Shown: one piece after another, positions 1 to 13,100 of the stretch
How the letters are laid out: each line of letters starts with the position of its first letter
How positions within the stretch are numbered: position 1 is the first letter of the stretch
DNA from: Escarpia spicata
Taxonomy: Eukaryota; Annelida; Polychaeta; Sabellida; Siboglinidae
NCBI GenBank assembly: GCA_963995525.1
Contig: OZ023214.1
Location: forward strand, 35,712,013-35,776,012
Direction of reading: 5' to 3'
Length of the DNA: 64,000 nt
Notes under the pieces: generated by a model
Databases searched by the model: none
Seen by the model: the letters and a program-made list of their open reading frames with translations, nothing else
What the model was told of the DNA's origin: nothing
Position numbers and translations under genes: made by a program

Positions 1-863
1 TACGATGTTGGGACAGAGCTACATACTCTAGAACTACTCTAGATCCTCTATTTTTAACCTGCATACTTCACATACAATGTCCTCAATCAGGACTATTAAC
101 AGTAATAATAACAATAACATATTTACATGTATGACATTGTGTACAATTCAATTAAAAGCAAAGTTTTACTGTGTATATAAACCACTAAGCAAAGAGAATA
201 ACTCGACTTTGATTAAAAAGTAACTGCTACAAGCATTCTCAAAATTATTCAGCACATCCTTTGGAAACTGTGGTTAACATTATTTATCATCCAGCCCCTC
301 CTGACAGTGGTTTTGAATGATATCATAAAAAGTGGCTAAGTCTTGTAGTACAGGAAGTTATGGCATCACATTTGAATTGAGACAAGATGTGACTGAAACT
401 TTAGACACATTTGTGACCCGCCGTAGCGAACTGGGTGTTAAGTCACATGGGTCTGTTCTGCACACAAGCAAAAATAGCTATCTAGGTCATGTTCTATTAA
501 TTGTTTTATTTTGGCAGAAATGAACACCTTATGATCTCATCTTTCAATGTCGTGTTTATTTTCCTCGACAGACAATCCAAAACTAATAAAATACTTGCAT
601 TTATGAATCCATAGATAAAAAACCAACAGACAATATCGGACAAAATGACCTCGTTTCTAAATGCATTGTTTTTAAAGTTTACTTCACTTTTGGCAATAAA
701 TCAAAAACTACTGAAGATATTTCAACGAATGAGGTATCATTCTACAGCTCACCTGTGGAATCCAAATATCTACAAACCTGAATTTCATAACTTTGCGACT
801 TAATGCCCACTTTGCTGATCATATACAAACCATTAATTACAAACTGTAAATCCGTGGTCGTAC
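1..863. other. GAS8 intron, no other feature seen
   Basis: AT-rich sequence 3' of the last GAS8 exon seen in the window (on the minus strand). The exon at 864-1124 ends at a GT donor, so this is the start of the next GAS8 intron. I see no coding segment of the remaining GAS8 C-terminal half here and no recognisable repeat. Confidence 0.6.
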
Positions 864-1124
864 CTTGAGTGTGTTGATGAGAGCCAGATTGTTGAGCGTG
901 ATGTCATTGTAGTAGTTCTTGATGTCACTGAAGGCCTTCTCGTGGTTCTTCATCAGCGTGTTGATCTGGCCGTTCTTTCTCTCCTCGATCTCATGTATCT
1001 CCGTCTTGCGTCGAAGGTCAAGTTCGTCCCGCAACGCCCTCATCTTCTTCTCATACTTGTGCTCAATCTCGTGGGCTTGTCGCACAAAGTCAGTTCTTTG
1101 TTCTGTCAGCTTCTTGTCTTGTTC
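864..1124 (-). CDS. GAS8: GAS8 exon 5 (coiled coil)
   Basis: 87 codons between acceptor GATTAG and donor GTACGA. It starts [14 protein letters not shown] and runs through [20 protein letters not shown] to [11 protein letters not shown], a well-conserved GAS8 segment. The in-frame stop just upstream lies in the intron. Confidence 0.95.
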
Positions 1125-4100
1125 CTAATCAAGGTAATGTTTAATAGCAAATTGAAACTATCTGGCAAATTTTAGGCACTCGGAACCGTGCTGGGGTATT
1201 TATATATAAGTGCAAAATAACTTGTTAATTTCTTCCTTGTAAGACAAAGTTTTATTAGCTCGATCTATTCTGACGGTATAGTAAGTTACAGGATGAAAAT
1301 GCTGATATTATCATTAACTGTAATGAAAATATAAAAAATGTATGTCACTGGTAATGATCTTAACATGTAGACATGTAGTCATCATATCACGGTTGTAACC
1401 TTATTAATCTTTAAGAACATTTACTATAAAATCTCTATAAACCATGCCACCATTACTAACAGCTAACTACACTGACCTTCTGCATTGCTTATTTAGTCCC
1501 ACTGACAGCTAGTATTGTTTTGTAAGCATTCTTACTGTTTATTCAGTTTGGAAACCGTACCGACCTTCTTGAGATCTTTGACGACGTCTTCATGCGAGAG
1601 TTGTTGTTCCTTCAGTTCGACCTTGAATGAACGTTTGTCACGTCGTAGCTCTAGTTCATCCCCCCGATGGTCATCCTGGGCGAGTTTCAACGCCACTGTG
1701 CTCTCTGCCTTCAACTCTGAGATGTTGTTCTGGTGCTCGTACAGCAAGTGCTTCACCTTCTGCTTGTACACCTGTGGTAGGAACAATGCTCGGTCAGCAC
1801 GGGGCAACTTACACAGATGAACTAATAGTAGTAGTTTTATAGAATTCATGGATCTACATCATGGTCTGCCTACGTCACAAACAAAAGTATGAGCGTGACC
1901 TCCGTCAAGCTTTGCCTTTGCCAACAATGTTGATAACGGTTATGTAAATGAATTACATTACCCTTGCTGCATGACAATATGATGACATATCATACATTCC
2001 TGGATATAGGTGTCTACTTAACAACACTGCCATATCACTTTATCACAAAGAAAAACTTTTGAAGCCATAATTTCAAAATATGTACAAGGGAACGTTTAAT
2101 TTCTTTATACACTCCATTTGTTCATCATCCATTTTTGTTTTGGAGTTTTTGCTAGGCAACAGGTCACATGATGAATATTGTCTACTACTACTAGTTTACT
2201 CCAATGCCAGACTGTCCACGAAGAGGCTTATTAATATATAGATACACATACCATAGTAACATGCAGAAAACTGTCATACTTACCGGTAAAATAGCAAGAC
2301 ATATATTAAACTAGGATGTCATTGTATAACGGTGCACTCAAAGTTTCAAACACATCATACACTATTCTTTGTTTGTTATGTACAAGTTAACTGACCATAT
2401 ACCTGAGATAAAGATTTATGAATATTATAAATGTTGGCATTCCAAATATTTTGATCACATGCATATATCAGACTGCTAGTGATGTACACTGACAAAATAT
2501 AGTTTATTTTATGAAAACTTAAAATCCACTTGTTCTTTCTCAGTTACTAAGTACCTACAATGGAGTAATGATGTATATGTTTAACATTGTTTGCAGGATT
2601 CACCTTGTGTTGATGTATAGAGAACACATTGGTGATATAAAGACATAATGCACCAGTACTCCCTTCACCAACTGCCCATATATCTCCACAAACAACCACA
2701 AGTTTCCTATCACCTGCATATTGCAATGTTATCAGGTGCGAAACTATCGACAACTCCATCAATCTCCATTATGCGACATAAGTACCAAGATATGATCAAA
2801 CTAATACCCACAAGAAACAACAAATTTACAACATAATGATAACAACAGCTCGCTAATTATTCATTTGTGGTCTCATAAACTGCTAATTGACAATATTTCC
2901 TACAATTTAAATCAAACACCAACACCTGCAAAAGCTGTATACAGCTGTAATATAGGCAGGTGTAAGAAAATTACTGATAATTGTTTTCAGCAGCTGTCAA
3001 AGTAAATTATTGCTTGCAAATGGTGATTAATTTGTTACAAATTAACACACCACCTTTCACCTCTACACCTAATAGTAATCAAATACATGTTATGTGGTTT
3101 TGCAGCAAGCCACATAAACATTACAAACCTGAAGACCACTAACGCTGCAGGTGACAAAGTTTATCTACTCTATCATATTTGTAGTGACCTAATTCTGTCA
3201 CAGTACAATGTACACTCTGCTACAAGAGTTTGCCCTCTGCATGGTTCGCTTCCTTTCTAGTGTTTTCTATGCCAAATTACTAGGTGACCGCATTAACCCA
3301 GGTACACTTTTGGTGATATAAGCACTTGTGTCCATTGTGGTCCTAGTTTAATTTCAGAATGATCCTTCTCTAGACATACTGAATCCACGAAAGGTTACCC
3401 ATTTACCCCTGTGTGGGATCTCTAACTCCCCTTGCACAGACACCAAGCAGAAGGGACAAACAGCTTATGGTGTCTCTTTTGAAAAAAACAAAATTGCCCA
3501 TGTTTCAAAACAGTGTTCAGTAGTGGGATTTGATCCCCGGCCCCCTTGACTGACAGCCAGTGACTGACTAACAGTGCTCTACCACTTGACCACCGCTCCC
3601 CATATAGTAGGTAACTATATATATAACCCTCGGAGTGTCTCAGGCTGAAATTCGGCCCAACTGTATCTGCCTTTGTTGTAACTATTTTCTAACAATTTTA
3701 ATTTCCTTCATGCACAACTGACATGCAAACATTTAATAATGATAATAATAATGATACCATAAATTTATGTGTATAATATGCATTTTTTCCTTCACTTTTT
3801 ACTCAAAAGTCAGAGTGCGTATTATACATGGTGCTAAGGCTAAACAAAAATTTTCTCTTACAAATTTATCAATGTTTGCAGACGGGAATAACGCTGCTAG
3901 AAAACTAGTAATATTATCAAAGTGCGCGTGATGTCACAATCACATAAACCACCGCAGCAATGCAAATGACAGGCAAGAATCGCACTCCCGTAACCACCTC
4001 TCTAGCCCTAAACTAGCAGCGAGAAATTACAAAGACGAGAGCCCGTATGTCTGACATCGTGAATAACACCAATGAGCAGGAAGCATACGAGACCGGGAAG

Positions 4101-7100
4101 CGCAGCCTGGGAAAAACACGTGTTGCTTCCTGATTGGCATTCCTGAATCACGTGAATGATGCCCGCGTCATGGGTCGAGTGTCAACAAGTGTGACTTCAT
4201 GTTTAAAGTTGTGAATGCAAGTGAGAAAGACAGATAAGACTCTAAGCGAGGGGGAGGACGTCGTTGTTTGTCTACCGGGGGCTAGGATAGAACATGTAAC
4301 TGAAAGGGTAGAGAAGGTACTGGGGCATGGCAAGGGAGGGTCTATACTAGTACATGTAGGGACAAATAACGCAGAGAGGGAGGGAACAACTGGGATAGTT
4401 CAGAAGTACAGACAGTTAGTGAAGAAGTTAAAGAAGACAAGAGTAGAACAGATTATCCTCTCAGGAATTTTGCCAGTAATGGGAGGAAGGGGGCCGACAT
4501 ATAGAAACTGCAAGAGGATGGCGATCAACGCACTAGTTGAGCAGATGTGTAAAGAAGAGGGGGTGGGATTCGTAGATTTATGGGGATACTTTGTTGGGAG
4601 GGAAGATATGTACATGAGAGATGGCCTACATCTAAGTGGAAAGGGGGCAGCAGTTTTCTCAGAGAACTTGCTGCAATCTGTTGACAGTGGGACAGGCTGC
4701 ATCTATTTAAACTAGATTCGCAGGGGGGATTCACAGAGAAGCCTGAAACTGGAGGCATAGATAAAGACAGCAGAAATAAATCGGCAAAGAACAGCCTGGA
4801 AAACTGTTCTGAATCAGGATATAAATGCATTTGTTTAAATGCAAGGAGCATAGTAAACAAAAGAAGTGAACTAAACATTATGGTAGAAGATATTGACCCT
4901 CACATAATAGGTATAACCGAATCGTGGGCCACCACTGATATATCAGATGCCGAATTGGGACTAACAGGATATGTAATGTTTAGGAAAGATAGAATAGGAA
5001 GAAAGGGAGGTGGAGTTATTTTATATATTAAAGAATCTATCCAGGCTTATGAAATAAAATTAGAAAGAGAAGCAGATTGCGAAGAAGCTGTTTGGTGTAA
5101 CATAGTTACAGGAAACTCAACTTTAACAGTTGGGTTAGTTTATCGAAGTCCAAACATAAGCATAGAAGAGAATGAAAAAATACAAAACGCTATAAGGGAA
5201 GTAAGCAAACGGAACTGTATTATTATGGGGGACTTTAACCATGGGCATATACAATGGAAATCTCTACAGAGTATGGGGAGTGAGGACCACAAGTTTTTAG
5301 TTTTAGTACAAGATAGTTTCCTTTCTCAACATGTGCTAGAACCAACCAGGGGAGAGAATGTGTTAGACTTAGTTTTGTCCTCACAGAAAGAATTAGTTGA
5401 CAATGTCAAGATATGTGAGCCACTGGGGAGTAGTGATCACAACCAGATACATTTTACCATCAAAGTAAAATCAGAAAGGAATAGTAAAAAGCAGTATAGG
5501 AGAAATTTCCACAAAGGAAGGTATAAGGACATGAGGAAATATTTAGCAAAGATAGACTGGAATAACACACTGAAGAATAAGACAGCAACCGAATGCTGGA
5601 ATATCTTAAATAGTGAAATTAAGTGCATAGTCGATAAATTTGTACCTTTCAAAAAACAAGGGAAACGGTCTAAAAAGAAACACTTATCGAAAGAAGCCAT
5701 TAGAAAAATTAAGTATAAACAAATGATGTGGAAGTCATATAGATGTACTAGAAATGATGAAGACTACAACATTTATAAAGAAGCACTTAATCAAGCCACA
5801 GCTGAAATTAGAAATTCAAAGAGAAGCTATGAAAAAAAATTAGCTAGTAATATAAAACATGACAGTAAGAGTTTTTATGCGTATATTCGAAGCAAACAGA
5901 AAGTTCAGGATAAGGTCGGTCCTCTAGAAGATAGTGCTGGAAATACAATATCAGAGGGATTCTTAATGGCAGAAGACCTGAATGAGTATTTTAGTTCAGT
6001 GTTTACCAGGGAAGATATTAGTTCACTGCCAGTACCAGAAGCTAAGTTCAAGGGAATCAGACTATTTAGGACAGTTAGTTGTAACCTCGGAAATGGTAGC
6101 TATGAAAATAAGGGCTATGAAGGATAATAAATCACCTGGAGTGGACGGGATTCCGCCCAAACTACTATTGGAAATTGTAGAACAAATTAGCGCACCGCTT
6201 GCAACAGTTTTCAATTTGTCATTAGAAGAGGGAGTGGTTCCTTTAGAATGGAAAGAGGCAAACATTATACCGTTATTTAAAAAAGGTTCGAGAAACAAGT
6301 CAGAGAACTATAGACCAGTGAGTTTAACATCAGTGATTTGCAAATTATTAGAAAGACTAATTAAAGATCACATGGTGGATTTTCTTGTTAAACATAACTT
6401 GATAAACCCATCTCAACATGGGTTTTTAAAAGCGAGGTCATGCTTAACAAATATGTTATGTTTTTTGGAAGACATCACTAGGTGGGTAGATGAGGGATCA
6501 CCAGTAGATATCATCTATTTAGATTTTCAAAAAGCTTTTGACAAAGTACCACATCAAAGATTACTCCTTAAGCTAAAGGCCCATGGCATAGGAAATGGTA
6601 TAATAAACTGGATAGAAAAATGGCTGAATGACAGAAGACAACGTGTAGTAGTTGATGGGGAGGCTTCAAACTGGAAATCGGTATTGAGTGGGGTACCACA
6701 GGGATCAGTACTAGGACCTATATTATTCTTAATATATATCAACGATTTGGACGATGATATAACAAGCAAGGTGTTAAAATTTGCGGATGATACAAAAGTG
6801 TTTAGAAGGATTAAAAGTGATGGAGACAGACAGCATTTACAAGATGATCTTGATAGGTTGATCAAATGGTCTGAAAATTGGCAAATGCTGTTCAATTTTG
6901 GGAAATGTAAATGCCTCCACACAGGTCATGGGAATGAAGAGGTAAAATATAAAATGGGGGGTACTGTTCTAAGTACTACTGTAAAAGAAAAGAACTTAGG
7001 GTTAACCATTAGTGCTGATATGAAGGTTTCAGAGCAGTGCGGAATTGCAGCGTCAAAGGGAAATCAAATCCTTGGATTAATTAGGCGAAATATAGCGTAT

Positions 7101-10100
7101 AAGAAAAAAGAATTAATAGTACCGCTGTACAAAACAATAGTGAGGCCTCATTTAGAATATTGTATACAAGCATGGAGGCCATATCGCAAGAAGGACATAG
7201 ATATGCTAGAAAGAGTACAGAGGAGAGCGACTAAAATGATACCAAATCTGAGGGATCTTAGTTACGAAATACGCCTAAAAGAATGTGGTTTAACAACACT
7301 AGAGACCAGGAGATTGAGAGGAGATCAGATAGAAGTGTTTAAAATATTGAATGGTTATGAAAATATTGATAGAAATTTTTTTTTCTCAGTTAAGAAAGAT
7401 AGAAGGACCAGAGGACATGAAGCTACATTAGTAAAGGAGCAGTGTAGATTAGATATAAGAAAGTTCTCATTCTCACAAAGGACTGTAAATGAATGGAACA
7501 GATTATCTCCTGATTGTGTTGGTGCTAGTAGCGTGAATATGTTTAAAAATAAAATCGACACACACCTTAAAAAGGCGGGATACATGTAGATAAAAAGTAT
7601 TGGACTCTCGATAAGCCAAAAGGCTTCCTTGTCCAACTGCCATCCAGAGTAATTTTCTGGATGGCAATCTTGTTAAATCTTGTTAAAGTGTTTTGAATGT
7701 AAATAAAGACGAATGTAGCGCATGTATGCTTCGCAGTTGAAAGTACCAGGTTTGCATGTAGCATTTCAGAATAGAACGACACAATGTAAGTTCTAGCAAG
7801 CGCTGATTTAATCAGTTGCGCAATTGTCATGCTACAACACAAGTTACATAGTACTTACACACTAGTCACTAGCGAGTGACAAGCCGGCAGCAATGCCGTA
7901 ACTTGCGTAGGTGACATGTTTACAATTCTGAGATGGATTCATGGGTTCAAGCAAAATATTAGAAGCGGAGAATTTAGGGATTTATGTCAAAAGTCGAGGG
8001 TGCATATTATACATGGTGACATAGAAATTCTATCAAAATTTCACAAAAGTCAGGGTGCGTATTATACACGGGGGTGTATTATACACGGAAATTTATGGTA
8101 ATACAAATTTTTATTGCCAGAAGGAATTATGTTTGCTATCAGAGCTAAACATAAATGAGTACACATTAAACAAAGAAAACATCCCATATACATAAACACA
8201 TCACAGATAGTATCACTGGTGTAACAAAGCAACAATTTGGTATCTATGGATAGCTGACAGATTTTTCGAGATCGTGTGTATTTATTCATGAGCAGATTCA
8301 ATGACAGCTACTCACAATCTAGCTTACAAAACATGTGACACGGTTAACGCCAACATTTTGGTGATTTTACTACGTCCTGCGTACTGAATTTACGCATCCA
8401 TTCATAAAGTCTAGACCCCCGTACACGTGGTATCGATGGAAAGCTCTGTCATTGGCTGATCTGCCAAAAATTACATTGAGCTGACTTAATTTAGCAAATC
8501 AGAACCATGGTTTCAAATCTAGCATCATCAGCCCCCCAAAGAGAAAGTCGATAACAAAATGGTGGAAGGTTGTTCGGCAACTTATCCACTTCGAAAGTTT
8601 ACTTCAGATTATCTCAAGTTTCTGTGTCAATATTTTGACAAAATGCCTGACAGTATTCATAAATAAGGTTATCATACTACTTCAGATAGTTAGAATGACT
8701 TTGGGGTGTTTTTTGATGTGAAAATTCAACAAATTAGCAGCGCGATGTTTCTCCGGGCGAGTGCGTGGGTTGCAACGATCACAGGCTTGCTTGAATCGGC
8801 CTATTTTACATCGAAAAAATCATAAAAATAAAAGTTCTCAACAGATTTGTTTCATTTTTGTGTTATTTGGCAGCTAACATATATGGCTACATTTGTCTCT
8901 CTGGGCGTACAGCTATTCAATAGTTATCTGGCAGCACAATGAAATGTTTGTTTTTTTATATATATTTTTTGGATGAAGTTCAGATAGTACTATCCCCATT
9001 ATTTTATTATGTGATATAGTTATTATAATTTTATTCTAATAAAGCATTCCTTTAACAATAAAATTATACCTCATTAATATTTTTATGACAAATATTAGTA
9101 AAGTTGTGATTTTTGTAAGAACAGTATGCTACAGAGCATTTTCTGTGGTTACTTTTAGGGCTAAAGTATAATCTCTGAACAGCAGGGAATTTACCAAGTA
9201 ATGACAGTGGCAGTGTCACATAGGGAACGTTACAGGGTAGACCAGACATCAGACGCCATGGTGCATGCTGGGTATTGAACATGTGACAGCCATTTCCAAC
9301 GTCTGCACTAAACCTTGCTCCACTAATGTCTGTCACGATGCCAATTATCTGCCTGAAATTTTCAGTTTTTATCAAAAAGTAATAATAATACTCTAGTTTA
9401 CACGGAGCAACAAACCAACTTGTTCACAGTGGCGCCATCTGGAGAGTTGCTCACCATCTAATTCGCCCAGTCGCCATCTTTCTCCGAGAGGCAGAAAAGT
9501 ATATCAGGTACTTGTAAGTAAATAACTCTAAAGAACAAGTTGTGTTTTTTTAAAACATCACCAATTTGTAGATGAGAGGAATGGTTGAATGAAGTGAATG
9601 AACACTGCAAGAGGCAGGTGGACCCTGGCGTCTGGGAGGAGATACCACCATACCCCCCTAAAGTTAGCGTATTAACATACAGATAACATCTGCACCATAG
9701 AGAACTCACAAAATAATTAATGTCAGTAGAATATGCGGTAGCAGATCAAGATTGTTTGATAGATGTACTGTGGCGCTACCTAGTGACCATGCCACACACT
9801 TGAATGTGCCTCCAGCCAAGATACAATGCAGATGACATTAGCAAGCATGCTCCGAGGATAATTAGGCATCAATACCTTTATTTCTTTCTACAAAAGGGTG
9901 GTTGCCTACACTCCGTTTATCATACTATATTTCAGAACACTGAATTCTTGTTTGTCTAATTTCCTCAGCAAAATATGTGCCATAACATTGTTGCAAACAA
10001 CAGATTATACCCTGCTTGTTTTTTGCATTACGTCAATATTATGTAAATAAGCATATATAAATAAAACCATGGTTATATGTGTTTACCTATACTAGATGGC

Positions 10101-13100
10101 TGATGGTAAATTTAGATAGCCAGAAACAAATTATTTCCATTGTTTTCAATTTGTTTTTGAGAAGTATCGATTTTATTTCAGTTGTGCTCAGGAGAAAATG
10201 ACACAGTCACTGCCTGACTGCACTAACATGCCTGACTGCACTAACATGCCTGATTGCACTAACAAGAAGAAAGTGGGTCACCCTAAGACAACCTGGCGAA
10301 CAACTAATCAAATCAAATTTATTTAGACACCACATATCTCTCTCTACAAAGCATATTCAGAGGTGTTTACAAACTAAAACATGATGTAAGAATACATTGC
10401 ATAGTCGTTATAATATTACAACACATGTGCTAAATATGCTAACACAGAATAAACTACACATTTCGATTATTATGTAGGCCATATAATTATAATATTAAAA
10501 ATGTATATGTATTTAAAAAAATAATAATTACAAAAAAAGCATGATTAAAGAGAAAGGTTTTCAGGTCTTTCCTAAAACATCCAGTTGGCTTCTTAGCTCT
10601 AGTGGAATAGAGTTCCAGAGGGTGGGACCTGCATATGAAAATGCGCGTCTGCCGTACCATTCCAGGTTAACTCTAGGAACAACCATGAGAGAGTTGTCGG
10701 CCGAGCAAAGAGTGCGACAGGGAACATATATACTGTGGAGTGTTTACATGCACAGCGAGGTGCCCAACCATTGGAAATGGAAGATACCAACTGGGATGGA
10801 GAACATGGAGTGGTGCAAAACATGTAGCCAGAGACAGAAAGAGATGGAGAAGTTGCAAGACAGCCTTATGGACTATGTAAGGTAACATCAACTGAAGAAA
10901 AACAGACTGTGGTATTAACATAATTGAGAAGGTCTTATGTTATACACCTACCCACCTTCTCAATTAAATTACATCAAAGCAGAGTAGTTTGTTACTTGGA
11001 ATCATCCAGGGTGGTGATTATTAGCAGGAAGTTCGCTGAATCAATTGCTTGAAAGTGGGAGCCATGCCAAAATGCGGAATGTCAAAGGGCCCTATGGTTA
11101 ACCCAGCCAACCTCGACATTCCCAATAGAGTGCTTAGAATCTGTTTTTGTTTGCAATTTGAACTTACCCCTGTTCAACCTCATTTGCAGACATAACATTA
11201 GTACAAGTTATAGCGACAAAGCAGATCTGGCGATTATTTATATTGTAAACTACTTCATCTACTGCACCGGCTATGGATGTAAACATATCATAATATACAT
11301 AAAAACAACTTACATAACTGAAAGTGGCATAATCACCTGAGAAAATTATTACAAATGCTAACAAATGATTGGCAGAAGTATACGGGTTACCGAGTGTCAT
11401 AAACTAGACTAGTATTCCCAGTTCGGTGACCTGCGAACTGAAAAGGGTAGTTACTTTTGACATCGGTCTTACTATCAAAATGGCGCTGTCTATGCAACAA
11501 ATAACTGTCTTCAATAAGGTTATTCTAGTAAACTACTTGCACAATATTCTTGCTTGTAGCTCCATACGGTTAGTTTTTATTAACTCTTAGACACACAGTC
11601 TCAAACAGTCGCCTTTTGTTTCCCTTTAAACGCACACTACCGATCAACGATCGGCTCTCCGCGCACAAACCTTGATTTCAATCTGGTGTTTCTCCTCTGC
11701 ATCTTCCATTTCCCTGTCTTTGTTCCTCAATTCTGCCTTCTTCTCCTCGAACTGTCGCTTTGTGATCTCCCAGAATGTGTTCACCTTGTCTCGCTCCAGC
11801 TGGAAGTAGTTACGCTCCTCTCTCTCCCGATCCAGCTCCTCCCGCAGTCTAACTATGTGCTCCTCCAGCTGGGACACGGACAGACAGGTAAATAATAATT
11901 ACTTTATTTATACACTAAAATCCAAAACAAAACTATGTTTGGCAGTGCTTACAACAACCGAATAATATGCTAATGAATAAATAAAATAATTCAAATAAAG
12001 TCAATAACAATAACTCCGAATTTGTGTAATTAACTACATAAAACTATTTCACACATGTGAATTAGCATAGAATACAAAATACCACTAGTAGTTAAATAAA
12101 TAAATACATATTGGGAGTTTAATGTAAAAATTAATAAATGTAAATATGTAAAAATGGGCCAAGTGGCCCTGATGTCCTTTGGACTGTATTGTGAGTTTGT
12201 AGTTATTAATCAAATGTTTTTTGGTGAATCATAGTTATAGATCATTAAGGGTTATGAGAGAAGTAAAATGTTGACATGTTTAGTGGAGACTATATGCATG
12301 TGAAGATTGTATGTAGTAGTTTGTGTTATTAAAACACTGAGAAAAAGTTACTGCAGAGTTTTTTTAGAAAATAGACAAAACTGTGAAAATTTTGCATTTT
12401 GGTGGGCCCTTAGAATGATTGAAACAAATACAGATTTCTCGTGTATAGTGGCACTATCACGTGGAATGTCAATACCAAATTTGAGAAAGTTACTGCAGAG
12501 TTTTTGAGAATGATTCAATAAAATACAGATTTCTTGTGCATAGTGGCAGTACCCTAAGAGTAAGATATGTCTACGCAAAATTAGCGAAAAAGTTGCTGAA
12601 CAGTTTCTGAGATATGACAGCTAATGAATGGCAGACGGCACCCGCAGAGTGATGGCATAGATCTGTTGGATCTTCGGCCCAAAGGACTAAAAATGGATAA
12701 TCAATACATCTATACATGTAGGTTGTTTCCTCCATATTTTACAACAGTTGTATTTAACTATAATCAAGTTTGCATATAATGTGTATATATCCATGTGTTT
12801 GTGTGTGTGCTTGAGTACGTGTGCGTGCATGTGCATTAAGCTTATCCTACTATACAGTTTAGATCTCAGTTGCCTAACTTTCATGGGTTCATCTACAACC
12901 CATGGAAAGAAAACTAAAACTTTCATAAATTTTTTGAAATAATCAGTTTAACAATAAAATTATTTTTCAAAGTATAATTATCTTGAACATAATACTTGAA
13001 AGGAGACTCCCATTAAGACTAAAATATGTTATCAGAGTCACCTTGCAGGTGGTGTGATTTGACATTGATACACCATTGTTCATCTTTCAATGGTCAACAA

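Larger units (their letters stand above)
4213..7705 (+). mobile_element. 5'-truncated CR1/L2-like LINE
   Basis: A 3.5-kb non-LTR retrotransposon with part of ORF1 (SGNH-hydrolase-like), a full apurinic endonuclease and a reverse transcriptase. An esterase-like ORF1 with an APE/RT ORF2 is typical of the CR1/L2 group. The 3' end carries ATCTTGTTAA twice in tandem and then an AATAAA-containing tail; short 3'-terminal repeats are usual for CR1-type elements. It sits antisense in GAS8 intron 3, inside the TA-flanked transposon. ORF2 is broken by one frameshift, so the copy is young but defective. Confidence 0.9.
3757..8098. mobile_element. TA-flanked DNA transposon split by a LINE
   Basis: Both ends carry the same inverted terminus CCATAAATTT followed by a GTGTATAATA-type motif. 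Both are flanked by TA, the target duplication typical of Tc1/mariner/pogo elements. A subterminal string resembling GCGTATTATACA after AAAGTCAG recurs near both ends. Removing the LINE at 4213-7705 leaves about 850 bp with no clear transposase, so this is probably a non-autonomous copy. Confidence 0.6.

Noticed and set aside
9064..9375. 103-residue minus-strand frame in GAS8 intron 3
   Set aside because: No recognisable family, no conserved splice partners, and composition is compatible with chance.
10541..10885. 114-residue plus-strand frame
   Set aside because: Lies in a dispersed repeat whose partner at 35.5 kb does not keep the frame.
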